Of a stretch of 64,000 bases of DNA, positions 42,765 through 54,690 are shown piece by piece (position 1 is the stretch's first letter; each line of letters opens with the position of its first letter). The translations under genes were made by a program, and so were the position numbers. The DNA is from Enchytraeus crypticus (Eukaryota > Annelida > Clitellata > Enchytraeida > Enchytraeidae), in NCBI GenBank assembly GCA_905160935.1, contig CAJHZI010000696.1:452501-516500 (forward strand), in the 5' to 3' direction. The notes beneath the pieces were generated by a model. It was given only the letters and a program-made list of their open reading frames with translations. It had not been told where the DNA came from and made no database searches.

Positions 42765-42985
42765 CGTAGTAGGCCTATGCACTGTAGGCCTATGCATTGT
42801 AGGCCTGTGCATTACAGGCATATGCATTGTAGGCCTATGCAATGTAGGCCTATTCACGTGATAGGCCTATGCATTGTAGGCTTATGCATTTTAGGCATAT
42901 GCATTACAGGCCTATGCATTGCAGTCCTATTCATTGTAGGTCTATGCATTGTATAGGCCTGTACATTATGTGCCTATGCATTTAC
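42765..42985. repeat. 15-18-bp minisatellite (GTAGGCCTATGCATT)
   Basis: About a dozen diverged units of GTAGGCCTATGCATT. Each contains the palindromes AGGCCT and ATGCAT, so single strands could fold extensively. The His/Met-rich open frame through it is an artefact. Confidence 0.9.
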
Positions 42986-43333
42986 TATAATTCTATGCGT
43001 CTCGATGTTACTCAATGCAGAGCCTCTCTTTTAAGAAAATTTTACTGTAGGGGGAAAATGAGATAAGTCCTTACTGAGAAGGTGGGGGGAGCAAAATGTG
43101 ACTTCTTTAATAAGGGGCACAGAAGATCTTGAAAAGGCAATTTAATCTTCCGCTGATACCTAATTTTTTCTAGTAATCCGAACTTTCCATCTGAAAGAAA
43201 CTTATGACCTTCCTTTATGGCTTAGAGTGCCGTTTTTTGTGTTGATTTTTGGCAAATTGGTTCTAAACTAAGGAGGAGGGTAGTTATCCTTTCTATGGGG
43301 GGGGGGGGCAAATCCTCCGACATTTAACAAGAT

Positions 43334-43598
43334 AACTAGGGGAGAGTTGGTACAGATATACAGCTGATAAATGTGTTAAGAAATTGGAAGAAGTGTTTGA
43401 TAAAACACATTCTAAGGGGAGAAGGTCTATTAAAAGAGGTCATAGAAGGTAGAATGGAAAGGAAAAGTGGCACGGGCAGGCCGAGATTAGGTATGTTAGA
43501 TGATTTAAAGACCCACTCATATGTGGAAATGAAGAGGAGAGCAGAAGACAGAGAAGAGTGGAGGCGTTATATACCATGGACCTGACAGTAGGCAGTGC

Positions 43599-43605
<7 letters not shown>
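43334..43605 (+). pseudogene. LINE ORF2 C-terminal fragment, best copy
   Basis: The frame encodes LIKHILRGEGLLKEVIEGRM, then GTGRPRLGML, DDLKTHSYVEMKRRAEDREE and WRRYIPWT, and stops at the TGA in CCTGACAGTAGGCAGTGCAA. This matches the C-terminus of LINE RTs of the (H)ILR-GE-GRPR-WR type. The nearby copies at 11389, 50840 (minus) and 51100 share over 80% identity by eye. The DNA then reads TAAGAGAGAGAG and becomes a GA microsatellite. Confidence 0.7.

Positions 43606-43636
<31 letters not shown>
43600..43636. repeat. (GA)n microsatellite at the LINE end
   Basis: Perfect GA repeat that begins at the LINE terminal TAAGAGAG. Confidence 0.95.
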
Positions 43637-43637
<1 letters not shown>

Positions 43638-43739
43638 ACTAATGCTGGGCCCCTAGTTAACACGTTCGAAGAGGACATGACTCTACGTGTTTACGCTTTA
43701 AATCATCGTCACTACCCGTTCTATAGGTTGCAACGGCCC

Positions 43740-43800
43740 AGCCTAAGAGCCTAACAGCCTTAGAGCCTTAGAGCCTAAGAGCCTAGGAGCCTAAGAGCCG
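43740..43800. repeat. Short (GAGCCTA)n repeat
   Basis: About eight units of GAGCCTAA, GAGCCTTA or GAGCCTAG in 60 bases. Confidence 0.85.
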
Positions 43801-44059
43801 TAGTTAAAGAAGAGCGCAGGAAAGTGCAGTGCTCAAGCAGTGATTAGATACTGTACCACGGCTCTTTAAACGCCACAACAACTTTACTAGGTTTTCTTGC
43901 TGACGAATGCTTTACATTTGTGCTTAAATTAAATACGTCTGCAGTTTGCCACCGTGGTATTGTCAAGAGCATCAAGGCCTGGATTCGAATTCACGATATC
44001 TGTCTTAACAGTCGAACGTGATATGTAGAGATTTCAGTATTCCGCCTGGGAGTTGGATT

Positions 44060-44440
44060 ATTGTAGATATTTTATTTCTAATGATCTACATATTATGCGA
44101 ATACTGTATATATTTAAAAATTAATTTGTTAATTGTTCAGCTTGCTTTGTTAAAAAAATGAACGGCGCTGTAACATCCCTCATATTAAACTGTGTTAGCC
44201 TAACTTCTCATTTGAAACAGATTTGTAGACATGCTTCAGTTTACCGTTTTTAAAATTTCTGACATTGACCTGAGATATACTGTTTAGATCTCTAAGAATT
44301 GATTTGGTACCGACTGGATCGATCGCATGATGGATTTATAATTTGATATGAAAGTTATATTTTTATCATTAATATTTATTTAATACTATATTAATATTCA
44401 TTATTTTATATAATTTATTGTAATTTCTATTATTTTATTT
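44060..44440. other. No feature recognised
   Basis: AT-rich with no named element. Confidence 0.5.
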
Positions 44441-44451
44441 TAATTGATAGA

Positions 44452-44582
44452 TAGAGAGAGGAAGAGAGAGAGAGAGAGAGAGACAGACCTTGTGAGTGTG
44501 TGTGTGTGTGAGAGAGAGAGAAGCAGACCAAAAGAGAAAGAGAGAGAGAGAGAGAGAGGGAGAGAGACAGAGAGGCAGCCCT

Positions 44583-44622
<40 letters not shown>

Positions 44623-44778
44623 TGAGAGAGACAGAACTAGAGTGTGAGAGAGGCAGACTTTGAGAGAGAGAGAGACAGAGAGACAGAGAGAGACCCAGAG
44701 AATGAGAAGAGAAAGAGACAAATAGAGAGAAAGAGAGAGACAGACTTAGAGAGCGTGAGGGAGAGAGAGAGACAGACC

Positions 44779-44814
<36 letters not shown>

Positions 44815-44830
44815 AAGAAAGAGAGAGAGG
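44452..44830. repeat. Long imperfect (GA)n tract
   Basis: About 380 bases of purine-only or nearly purine-only GA repeat on the + strand, interrupted by GACAGACC and TG(TG)n. Ser/Leu-rich frames on the minus strand are translation artefacts. Confidence 0.95.
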
Positions 44831-44839
44831 TAACAACTG

Positions 44840-45110
44840 GAATAGTTCAGATCGATTAAATCGTTTTAGAATTGTGCGTAATCTCTTGACGGAAACGTCG
44901 ATTCGGTTTATTCTCAAGAGTTCGATCAAAAACGATGAGCCAATTCAGTTCTATCGCAGCGATAACGTTTCTTGGATTGTCAAAGCCTCGTTCGATTATT
45001 TTGCAGCTTATTTTGTGGCGTTTTTGTTAAAAGCTTTGCTCACGCTGTTGAAAGCAACAATTTCTGCGTATTTTAACCCTCCCCCTGCCTCAATAGACTA
45101 ACTAGCAAGC
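44840..45110 (-). pseudogene. Possible helix-turn-helix fragment of a transposase-like protein
   Basis: On the minus strand one frame reads IELLRINRIDVSVKRLRTIL and KRFNRS, resembling the N-terminal HTH of integrase-core proteins (I-SLRTLKR-L). Its other strand has a 75-codon open frame with a hydrophobic stretch (44874-45101). The CpG-rich codons differ from the surroundings. Neither reading is secure. Confidence 0.25.
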
Positions 45111-45416
45111 CGAATTCGGGCGGAAAGTTAGCCAGTCTCAGTCGATGATATGATGCCGACTCTGATGATCACTAAAGAAAGGTAAATTAAAGTTACGTTT
45201 CCCTTCTATTTTTTACACCTTGATAGTCCACCCTGTCAATGAAGATATGATAACTGGAGATTAGTATAATCTTGAGTAAAAGATCTCAGTATGCCGATCC
45301 GAATGGCATGTCGTCTGAATGGCCGAATTCAGGATCTTAATTTTTTCATTATTATTCTGTATTTAATCTATACTTATAATTCTATAGTTCTAAATTAAAA
45401 TTTTCAGAGTTATGAA

Positions 45417-46083
<667 letters not shown>

Positions 46084-46384
46084 TGGCCTTCTAACAGCCT
46101 AACACTAACTTTTCATTGACACTTGGTATTTCGCATATATGATTTTTCCTCAGTAAATCGCTTTGTGTGATCATTGAACGATGTTTGTTTTTGTTTGACA
46201 ACACGAGGTTAATGTAGATCACTTACGTACATCATAGCTGATCGCTTAAAATTCTCTTTGTAAAAATGATTCATAATGCTGCTGCATTTATGCACACATG
46301 TAGAAAACACAGAACTGTCCTACTTTCAATTGAATGTCATTAAAGTAGACAAGTGTCATGGACCTTTGTAGACAATAAGGCATC

Positions 46385-46508
46385 GATCTCTCTCTCTATC
46401 TCTCTGTCTTTCTCTCTGTCTCTCTCTTTCTTTCTCTCTGTCTCTGTCTGTCCCCATTTCTCTTTCTCTCTCTCTCTTTCTCACTCTTTCTCTATCGCTC
46501 TTTCTCGT

Positions 46509-46548
<40 letters not shown>

Positions 46549-46560
46549 TCTCTCGCTGTA
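46385..46560. repeat. (CT)n-rich tract
   Basis: Imperfect CT repeat with TCTG interruptions, about 170 bases. Confidence 0.95.
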
Positions 46561-46624
46561 TTGCACAGGTTTTAGTTACACACTCCTATCCTGCTGTCCT
46601 ATATGCTTTCGCACACACTAAAGA

Positions 46625-46690
46625 CCTCTTTAATTAATTAATTAAAGACTCTTTAATTAATTAATTAAAGACCATATTAGTTAATTAAGC
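46625..46690. repeat. Tandem palindromic CTCTTTAATTAATTAATTAA
   Basis: Two and a half units of a self-complementary GACTCTTTAATTAATTAATT-like sequence. Confidence 0.85.
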
Positions 46691-47195
46691 GGACCTATCA
46701 GAAAGACCAAGCCTTTAACAGGCCTTAGTGTAGTCGCTAGATTGAAAAGCAAAAGCGTCCGAGATAATTTTTTCATTGCAATTTTCGGTTCGTAACTATT
46801 CTCTCAAGTTTTTTCCTTTTTAGATTCTTATTATATTTTTAAAATTATGTTTTAAGGAATTAATGGTTAAAAAGTTGACCTCAGAAATAATGCATAGTTG
46901 GGATTTTTATTGTTTTGCAATATTAATCTCTTGAAAGCTCAAACACCATAGGTTCTTATTTTTTATAAAATTTTATCTTTACTTATATTCTTTACCTTTT
47001 TATCTTCACTTTAGTTCTTCTCTTTCAACTTTCTGTATTAAGCTTAGGACTTACCTTTTCCCGCCGTAGACAAAATCGATCTACCCTGACCATTTTTGAT
47101 CACCGGGCCGGCTTTCGTTTAGGACCTTGCTTCTCTTCAGCACATTTTTTTTTCAGATTGGTTTTGAGTGAATTAATCTGTAGTTATGTGTGCTG
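46691..47195. other. No feature recognised
   Basis: AT-rich unique-looking DNA. Confidence 0.5.
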
Positions 47196-47199
47196 TGGG

Positions 47200-47265
47200 G
47201 ACGTCCCTGACATCATCCTTGGATGAGGAAACGGACGTTAAACTTTTATTATTATTATTTACTTA
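47200..47265 (+). mobile_element. SINE-A tail with (ATT)n
   Basis: GTCCCTGACATCATCCTTGG, then ATGAGGAAACGGACGTTAAA and CTTTTATTATTATTATT give a core plus an ATT tail, suggesting how the SINE terminates. Confidence 0.6.
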
Positions 47266-48072
47266 TTTATCTCTTAAACTGGTATAAAATATTATTATCC
47301 GGGGCGGTCGGTATATTAAAATTACAAGTTTTGGTCTCCAACTATGACTCGAGAAATACAATAAATTTTCAATCTTCATATTCGGCAGTAATGTAGTCAG
47401 CTTAGTATAAATTAGTGAATATTAAACAAATATAAAATATTATGCCATGAAGCAACTGCTTTTTACTCTGTTTCGTCATCTAACTTGTTTGAAGTCAGCT
47501 ATAAGATAACAGTATGGAGAACAGCGAAACTTAGGCGTAAACCAGCTTCTCACATTTCTAATATTAGTGCTTTCTGCTTGAAACTTGTTTTCGTCTAAAG
47601 TCGAATTAAGATCGACCTGGAGTGACCTTTTACTAGTCCATACGTCAGCCGCTTCCATGCTCACATTTTATATCCTCCGCTTCCATTGTTTAGTTAATCG
47701 CCCTGGCTGTTTACAGACAATCACAGTGGACCACAGGGAATGTGTATTTGACAATTTTATTTACGCTAAGCACCAATAAAAATCAACCTGAAATTGAAGA
47801 CGAATGAATAAATCACGATTCGATTCTATTGGAAAATTTTCATCTCTCTTATATCCAGAATTCGTGTTTATTTCAGAGTTCGTTCATTAGTGAAAATTAG
47901 GAATTTAGTAGCTATGAAAGTAGCTATTTTAAGTAGCTATAGATGTTCGTTTTATGCCCTTATTCCTAGCTGTACGTTTGTATTAAAAATCTTTTTATAA
48001 TTTAATCATACTAAAGATCAATTTTAAATTTTAAATCTTGTAGAACCTCTGATCACTTTGTGCGTGTGATAA

Positions 48073-48514
48073 ACACTATTTCATTATCCACATCGATTGC
48101 ACTTACCCTACAAAATGAACACATATTAGCAAGTGCAATAAATTCCTTTCCCCTATTTGAATGTTCTTCAATCGTGCGCTGCATATTCCAATGTATCTCA
48201 TCTTCAATCGATATCCGGCATTGTTTGATTCTTTCAAGCTGCGATATCTTCGACGAAGGAACAATAAGGAGAGTCTTAGCTCATCCAGGGTTGAGATTAA
48301 AGAACGGCTCCACTTGTTCAGATTTCGCGAACGCTGTTCGTAGGAGATTGTTTGCGAGCGTTGCCCTTCGAAGCTTTTGTTTGTCTTTCTGCAGTGTCTT
48401 GCGGTCCAGTTTTTTTTCCAACGGCCAACTGCTCTGACACTGTGTCAGTGCTGCATCATTAATGAAGTGGAGGTCTTGTGCAAATATTCCACGTGGAAAA
48501 CAACATGAACTCAT
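48073..48514 (-). pseudogene. Unknown ORF with a single in-frame TGA; possible exon or retrocopy
   Basis: On the minus strand an ATG at 48514 opens a frame rich in Lys/Arg/Leu (LEKKLDRKTLQKDKQKLRRA, then FAKSEQVEPFFNLNPG). A TGA near 48280 interrupts it. The same frame then continues with AKTLLIVPSSKISQLERIKQ and EDEIHWNMQRTIEEHSNRGK to ANMCSFCR, where a GGTAAGTGC donor-like site follows. Charged, helical composition over about 145 codons in AT-rich DNA is unlikely by chance, but I do not recognise the protein. Confidence 0.3.
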
Positions 48515-48726
48515 GCCGAATCTGGATAAGGCTGTTCAATAACTGGAATGGCATTAATGTTCATCGTGGTGACGTGTTTAAAACAATCTGAATTGTGGTG
48601 CGGTAGCGAAGTAGTTGCCATTAACGTTAGAGCATGAATTTAATTAATTGTGTAGAATAAAATAGCACCACAAAAATAACAATAAAATAACAGTATATTA
48701 CCGGAACGACGAGCTCCATAGTATAT

Positions 48727-48812
48727 AGTCTCTCTCTCTCTTTCTCTCTTTCTGTATCTCTATCTGTATCTCTCTCTCTCTCTCTTTCTCTCTGTATGTG
48801 TGTGTGTGTTTA
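48727..48812. repeat. (CT)n/(GT)n microsatellite
   Basis: CT-rich tract that ends in TGTGTGTGTG. Confidence 0.92.
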
Positions 48813-49254
48813 TCGGATTCTGTGTAGCTTTACGAGTGTTCATTGGTCAATCAAATAGTGATAAAGGTTGCATGAACCGGTAAACCTTCAAGCGTTCAGA
48901 GAGCTAAAGGAATAGATTTTTCCTATTTCAGTTGTGCTGTTCAGATAGCGATATAGTGGAAAAATGGAAGAATGTGGTTGAGAGGATAGAAGAGGTTTCT
49001 TGCTTAACTTTTAAAATCAGTAGTCCAACAGTCAAACTTAAGTCCAACAGTCAGTATATTGCATGTGAACTCTAGATTCTAGAGTTTTACACACTCTGTT
49101 AATAAGGTTTTAGACATCATATTAAGTTATAGACGTCAATTCAATCTACTAAGTTATTGAGGTTACTAAGGTATTATTGCATTATTCTATGTGCAAGATT
49201 CATGTATGGGTTTTTACGCCTGAAATAATGCAATAAATAAATAAATAAATAACG

Positions 49255-49345
49255 TCAGTGTAATTTAAATCCTGGGCTCGCCCGTCACTGACATCGCTTT
49301 CGAGTGAAGAAAATGACGTTAAACTTAGCTTTCTTTACCAGCTCA
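49255..49345 (+). mobile_element. SINE-A fragment
   Basis: AAATCCTGGGCTCGCCCGTC, ACTGACATCGCTTTCGAGTG, then AAGAAAATGACGTTAAACTT. Close to the family consensus. Confidence 0.75.
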
Positions 49346-50175
49346 TTTCTGGCACAGTTACGGGTTCTATTATAGCTGCATTGTTCGTGGACAACGGCGC
49401 ATAGACAGCGTGATCTGTAAATGTATATTATCAAATAATGTATCAATATTATCATAGCTTTCTATTTCCAATAAATACATCTGCGCCTTTCATGATATTT
49501 CTTAAATCGCCTTGTGGTAAGGAAACGGATTTTAAAATTCAAATTAACTTATTGATTTATAGCCAAATAGACTTTGACATTCATTGACTAATTGGCTGTT
49601 GAATGGTTGATTAAATAATACATTATCAGATTGATTATTTACTTTTTTCTGTTTGATAGATTAATTGATTTATGGATTCTTTGTTTGTTTGATTGATTGA
49701 TTAAGTGAGTGGCTGTGTGACTGAATGAGTTATTAAGCAACAAACTGCTAATGTTGTTATTTATTTAACAATTAATTGATTGATTATTCGATAGACTGAT
49801 TGTTGTAGTTTATCTCATGCGTTAAGCTTACAGGCAATTATTTATTTATTTGTCACTTCGACAAGAGCGTGTTTCAAGTGCGCATATCCGCGTGCATTTA
49901 ATAGTCGGATAAATTGCGAATTTGCGTATTAGCGAGAGTTTTAGAGCCGTAATAAGTGATAGAGATTTAGAGCTGAACGGCAATATCATTTTATTGCAGC
50001 GATGACTTTTATTGATTCACCATGGATATCATTACAGAATTGCCGAGCCGTAGATCTCTGTGAGACAAACGAAGCTTTATTGTCATCAGTGATGTTATTA
50101 CAACTCTTTCATTATTTCTCGCCTTTCTTTTATATTCATATCTGATGTATGATCAACCATATGAACAAAGCGATT
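49346..50175. other. GATT-rich spacer; no gene recognised
   Basis: Contains GATTGATT-rich runs near 49570-49800 like those heading the two duplicated modules. Next to them, GACTGATTGTTGTAGTTTAT and CTCATGCG faintly resemble the start of exon A, so a third, decayed copy is possible but weak. Confidence 0.35.
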
Positions 50176-50178
50176 GTA

Positions 50179-50186
50179 CCTAGTCG

Positions 50187-50254
<68 letters not shown>
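50179..50254. repeat. (TA)n microsatellite
   Basis: About 75 bases of uninterrupted TA. Confidence 0.95.
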
Positions 50255-50257
<3 letters not shown>

Positions 50258-50454
50258 GAATCTGCTTACGCTGTAAATTCAGAGGTCATGAATTAAACGT
50301 CCAAAGCCAAATAATTCCAAAATCATCGTAATACATTTTGTAGATTTTTTAGAAAAACAACCTGGAAGCAGATATTGTTTTATTTGAAAATATGAATTTA
50401 AGACGACAATTATTAGTAATTATGTACATATACAATATACAAGCATAAGATTGT

Positions 50455-50575
50455 CAGTTGTCGGTTAGCAAGTTGTTCGATAGAGGGTCAATAGGTGCAG
50501 GGTTCAGATCCAGTGCTCTCTCCTTCACAGACTGCTATCGAGCATGAAACTGACGTTAAACTTGGCTTTAAGTAC
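50455..50575 (+). mobile_element. Diverged SINE-A copy
   Basis: GTCGGTTAGCAAGTTGTTCG, GGTGCAGGGTTCAGATCC (box B), then GCTATCGAGCATGAAACTGA and CGTTAAACTTGGCTTTA. Confidence 0.6.
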
Positions 50576-50782
50576 TAGATAGATAGATAATTTATTTTCA
50601 CGAAAATTAAAATGATACTATACTTCGATTATCATCGTTACTTTTTCATATTGTGATGCATATGGGATTGTTTTTTGTTTGTTGGTGTGTCTATTACATG
50701 TCGTAATTTAAGCAACGTCAAATATTTCATAAATGTCTCCTTACGAACTTCCGAAGACAATGCCAAATATTTGAATATGTTG

Positions 50783-51056
50783 TTTTTAAATACTTCTATT
50801 TTAATTAAGCAATATGGTTCTTGCAAAATGTCGTACATACTCTCTCTTAATGCACTTCCTACGGGCAGGTCCATGGTATATATCGCCTCCACTCTTCTCT
50901 GTCTTCCGCCTTCCTCTTCATTTCCACATATGAATGGGTCTTTACATCATCTAACATACCTAATCTCGGCCTACCCCTGCCTCTTTTTCCTTCCAGTTGT
51001 TTTTATATACTTCTATTTTAATTAAGCGATATGGTTTTTGCAGAATGCCGTACATA
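50783..51056 (-). mobile_element. LINE 3' fragment flanked by direct repeats of about 57 bp
   Basis: The fragment (about 50838-50998) is the minus-strand version of the 43334-43605 LINE end: CTCTCTTAATGCAC, GGGCAGGTCCATGG, then the antisense of EDREEWRR and GRPR. On each side lies TACTTCTATTTTAATTAAGC and ATGG-TTTTGC--AATG-CGTACATACT (50789-50840, 51006-51056). This looks like an unusually long, now diverged target duplication. Confidence 0.65.
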
Positions 51057-51099
51057 CTATCTATCTGAAAAAATTACAAATGATATTGTAATAATGCGG

Positions 51100-51270
51100 G
51101 TACAGGTAGAATGGAAAGAAAATGAGGCAGGGGCAGGCCGAGATTAGGTATGTTAGATGATTTAAAGACCTACTCATATGTGGAAATGAAGAGGAAGGCG
51201 GAAGACAGAGAAGAGTGGAGGCGTTATGTACCATGGACCTGCCAGTAGGCAGTGCAATAAGAGAGAGATT
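51100..51270 (+). pseudogene. LINE ORF2 C-terminal fragment
   Basis: Starts within GTAGAATGGAAAGAAAATGA, includes GGCAGGCCGAGATTAGGTAT and GAAGACAGAGAAGAGTGGAG, and ends GCAGTGCAATAAGAGAGAGA. It lies tail-to-tail with the minus-strand copy at 50838-50998. Confidence 0.65.
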
Positions 51271-51805
51271 GTAATACTATTCTAAATATTATTCTGTTGG
51301 GAGAAAGCTGTAAACTTTTAAGTATCCGAATTTGCTTAGAATAATGATTTTGAACATTTAATTGGACTTTATATTCAGTATACCACAAAGAGACTGAAAA
51401 TATTTACCAGCAGATTTATATTCTTATAGTTTTCAAAAACTCAATAAATTGCTACCCCTAAATGCCTGCTATCATATTATGGCATCTGCACTAGTTTCAC
51501 TCTTTTCTGGTTTTGGCAGTCAATGTTAGTATCCCATACTATGCATGTATTTATCATCAAATTTTATCTTCATTTAACATTTTCAGGCAATCGTATCTAG
51601 GATACCTAAAATTATAGCTCTTGCATATACGGAAATGTTCATACTTCATACACGAAAATGTTTCAATTTTGCCCAATATATCTGTTACTAGTGTACTGTT
51701 TAAGATTTTGACTGATGACTTGTTTGGTCAGGCTTAAATTTAACAGGACACAAATATCCTAGGTTTCCTTTAGCATCAGTCGAGTTTATTGGAGTGGAAT
51801 ACAAT
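51271..51805. other. No feature recognised
   Basis: AT-rich sequence without named elements. Confidence 0.5.
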
Positions 51806-51809
51806 TGTA

Positions 51810-51948
51810 TATGGTAAAGGTGGTAAAGCTAGTTTTAACGTCAGGTTCCTCACTCGAAACCGATATCAGTGACGTGTGGGTCCAGGATTTGAACCACGCA
51901 CATACTGATCCGCGGTCGAGTATCTTATTGACATCGCCTCTGGCTCCA
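51810..51948 (-). mobile_element. SINE-A, near full-length
   Basis: On the minus strand: GGCGATGTCAATAAGATACT, CGACCGCGGATCAGTATGTG, GGTTCAAATCCTGG, CACGTCACTGATATCGGTTT, then CGAGTGAGGAACCTGACGTT. All parts are present. Confidence 0.75.
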
Positions 51949-51984
51949 ATCAAATTTGTGAATGTTTAAATTAACATACATGTA

Positions 51985-52090
51985 TGTAATGGTAAAGTCG
52001 AGTTTAGCGTCAGTTTCCTCTCTCAGAAGCTTGACGGAGACGTTCCGATCAGGAAACCTGCACTTGATACGCAGTTGGATATCTAAATGG
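51985..52090 (-). mobile_element. Diverged SINE-A copy
   Basis: Minus strand: GATATCCAACTGCGTATCAA head, then CTGAGAGAGGAAACTGACGC and TAAACTCGACTTTACC tail. The middle is rearranged. Confidence 0.5.
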
Positions 52091-52154
52091 TCATGACACT
52101 GGATCAGCCTAAAGTTAAGCACAGGGCAAATGTCATTTTGTAGCCTATTAAGAG

Positions 52155-52425
52155 TCATCATGTCTTAGTATGTTAGTTATGGTGTCTTTCTATGTTAGTC
52201 ATGGCGTCATAGTATGTTAGTCATGACGTTTTAGTCATGACGTTTTAGTATGTTAGTCATGACATCATATTATGTTAGTCATGACGTTTTAGTCATGACG
52301 TCTTAGTACGTTAGTCATGACGTTTTAGTATGTTAGTCATGACGTCATAGTATGTTAGTCATGACTTCCTCTTATGTTAGTCATGACGTCTTCAAATGTT
52401 AGTCATGACGTCTTAGTGTAGTAAA
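52155..52425. repeat. About 22-bp minisatellite (TATGTTAGTCATGACGTCTT)
   Basis: About 12 units of TATGTTAGTCATGACGT followed by CATAG, TTTTAG or CTTAG. Most keep TGACGT, and the unit near 52340 has the full palindrome TGACGTCA, the cAMP-response element. It lies about 2.3 kb before the PDE3 start. Confidence 0.9.
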
Positions 52426-54220
52426 AGTAAGGCAAACTCTTGAGATTACATTAGCACGATGACTTGGTTTGTACCTATCTATTTAGATCACTGCCGTGTA
52501 TTGTACTGTTAAAAAATCATAACCCAACTAACGGTGTAATGCACAGTTCTGTATGTATAAACTAGGTGCTCGTATTATTAGTTTAATCTCAGAAGTTTGC
52601 CTTACTTCTAACAAAGGGATAATTGAGTTATATCAACTGTCAAGTGAAGTTGGTATTCTGATTTTCTTTTACAATAGGAAAGAAGAGGACGTCAATTTTA
52701 TGGTATTAGCATGAATCTAGACAATCTTTTGTACTGACAAGTATGTACTGTATGTGTGTGTCTACATTGTTATACATGCCCGTATACTCACCTGTCTACT
52801 TCTTTAGGGCCTCTGTGTAAAACTGAACGTGTGTATGTGTGTATTTAACCTATCGGTTAATTCCATTTCTTACAATTATGTCATTCTTTTAATACTAATT
52901 TAATCTATGCACGTAGACTTGATGAGCTCTTTCATTAAATATATTTATTTCTGATTTTATGGTAACATTTCTATACACTCAGTTTTTCAAACTTAAAACA
53001 TTCACTCGTTTAGAACATAACAAACATCATTGAGCTACTGACAAAGAGTTGTATCGGAATAATTACTGACTATAAATAAAAGCTAAACACAGTCTGTAAA
53101 TTCCAATTTACTTGTGCACTCCGTTAGTGGCATTGAAACTAAAATGCACAATTTATGTTTTTTTTAAATTTATAATAATTTTTGATAAAATTGTGAAAGT
53201 GCTTAGTCAAGTGTAGCGAATAAAAATATTTAGTCAATCAGTGTCCTTAATTTGGTATACTTAGGTCTTCCGTATTAGTTAATTTAAAAGAGTTATTGAG
53301 TACTTTCCTGAAGACTCGACAACTAGCGTGCTTCTGAAGGGCAGTTTGACTATAGCTGCATATAGCTGCATCTGTGAGTAGAATTATTGTTAACTTATTG
53401 TTTAACGAATGGCTTAAGCATAGTTTATTCGGTGCATTTTGTTGTGAGTGATGTAATACACTGGTGAACAAATCTCTCCGTTGCATCATTAGATTCTATA
53501 TCGCCAGGTCTTAGACTCAAATCTACGAATCTATTTCAACTGAATGACTGAGAGAAATATCAATGTAATTATTCACAGGTGAGGGTGTCCAGTGTAGGAC
53601 ACGATAGATACGAACAATTTACAGAATATTACTGTTCCGTACGCTGTTTTAGTTTTAAGTCAGTAGGAACATTTCAGATTGGATAACTTGTATCCATAAT
53701 GGTCAATCTCAGTAATAACAACTACATGCTCTATAATTAAAAAGTTTGAGCTACTGGTTGTTTGCTTCTTAATTAAATTAAAATTATCTCTCTCTTTCTC
53801 TCACTACTGGTCTACTTTGGCCCATATCCCTACTTTCACGCTCAGTGAGAATAACCCTTTGACCAGCAAGTTGCTCCCGTTAAAAAACCTTGACCGTTTC
53901 TAAGCGTTTTAAGTATACGTAACAAATTTGGCGTCTGAAGTTGTTTTCCTTTGCCTTCACAGTTCTTGCTTAGTCTTTTACATCAAGTGCAGATTTCGAT
54001 TCGATCATTTGCAGTGGCCCGGACCCAACACGGGATATTGAATAAATTGTGTAATAAAGTAATATATGCAATACATAGGGTATAAATACAATTATGTGTA
54101 CAAAGTCAAGATTAATACATTAGTCTTAATTCTAATATTATTGTAATTTGATGAACTTCTTAGCCCATATGTAAGGCAACATTAGAGCTTCTGAATTAGT
54201 TTTCTCTCATAATTCCCTCT
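52426..54220. other. Upstream flank of PDE3; no gene recognised
   Basis: AT-rich. The only named piece is a decayed repeat end at about 53945-54042 (GCAGTGGCCCGGACCCAACA, CGGG) similar to 29300-29335. No clear core promoter is visible. Confidence 0.45.
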
Positions 54221-54224
54221 ATAT

Positions 54225-54335
54225 ATATTTCTCTCTTTCTCACTCTCTTTGTCTTTCTCTCCATTGGCGCTTTATCCTTCTCTCTCTCTCTCTCTCTCTC
54301 TCACTCACTTTCTCTCTCTCTTTCTCGTGCATTGA
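54225..54335. repeat. (CT)n tract
   Basis: CT-rich microsatellite with interruptions, about 400 bases upstream of the PDE3 start codon. Confidence 0.92.
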
Positions 54336-54690
54336 AATTAGCGAATACATTGAGTGATGGATGACACCGCAATTGTTGATATTATTTATGCTTGAAAATA
54401 ACTCGACTCGATCCAACGACAGAATCTGCCTCAGGCGACATTGAAGTCTTTATTTAACATTTTGTCGTCCTTTTCAGGGCTTTTCAGCAAGCACAAAGTT
54501 TATTTTGCAAAAACTTTTATACGGTTACCCTAAATATTGTATAGATTTTTACATTAGGTGCGAATTATACCTTCGTGTGACAATTAATATCATTTATAAG
54601 TATCTATATATAGATTAAATTTCATTTCTGTAAATTTCTATTTGACAACAATAAATTTCACTAAAAACATTCAACTAAATTTTATTTTCA

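Noticed and set aside
44435-44929. 164-codon Ser/Leu-rich frame
   Set aside because: Translation of an imperfect GA/CT tract; only the first 35 residues or so (outside the tract) could be real, and they are listed separately at low confidence.
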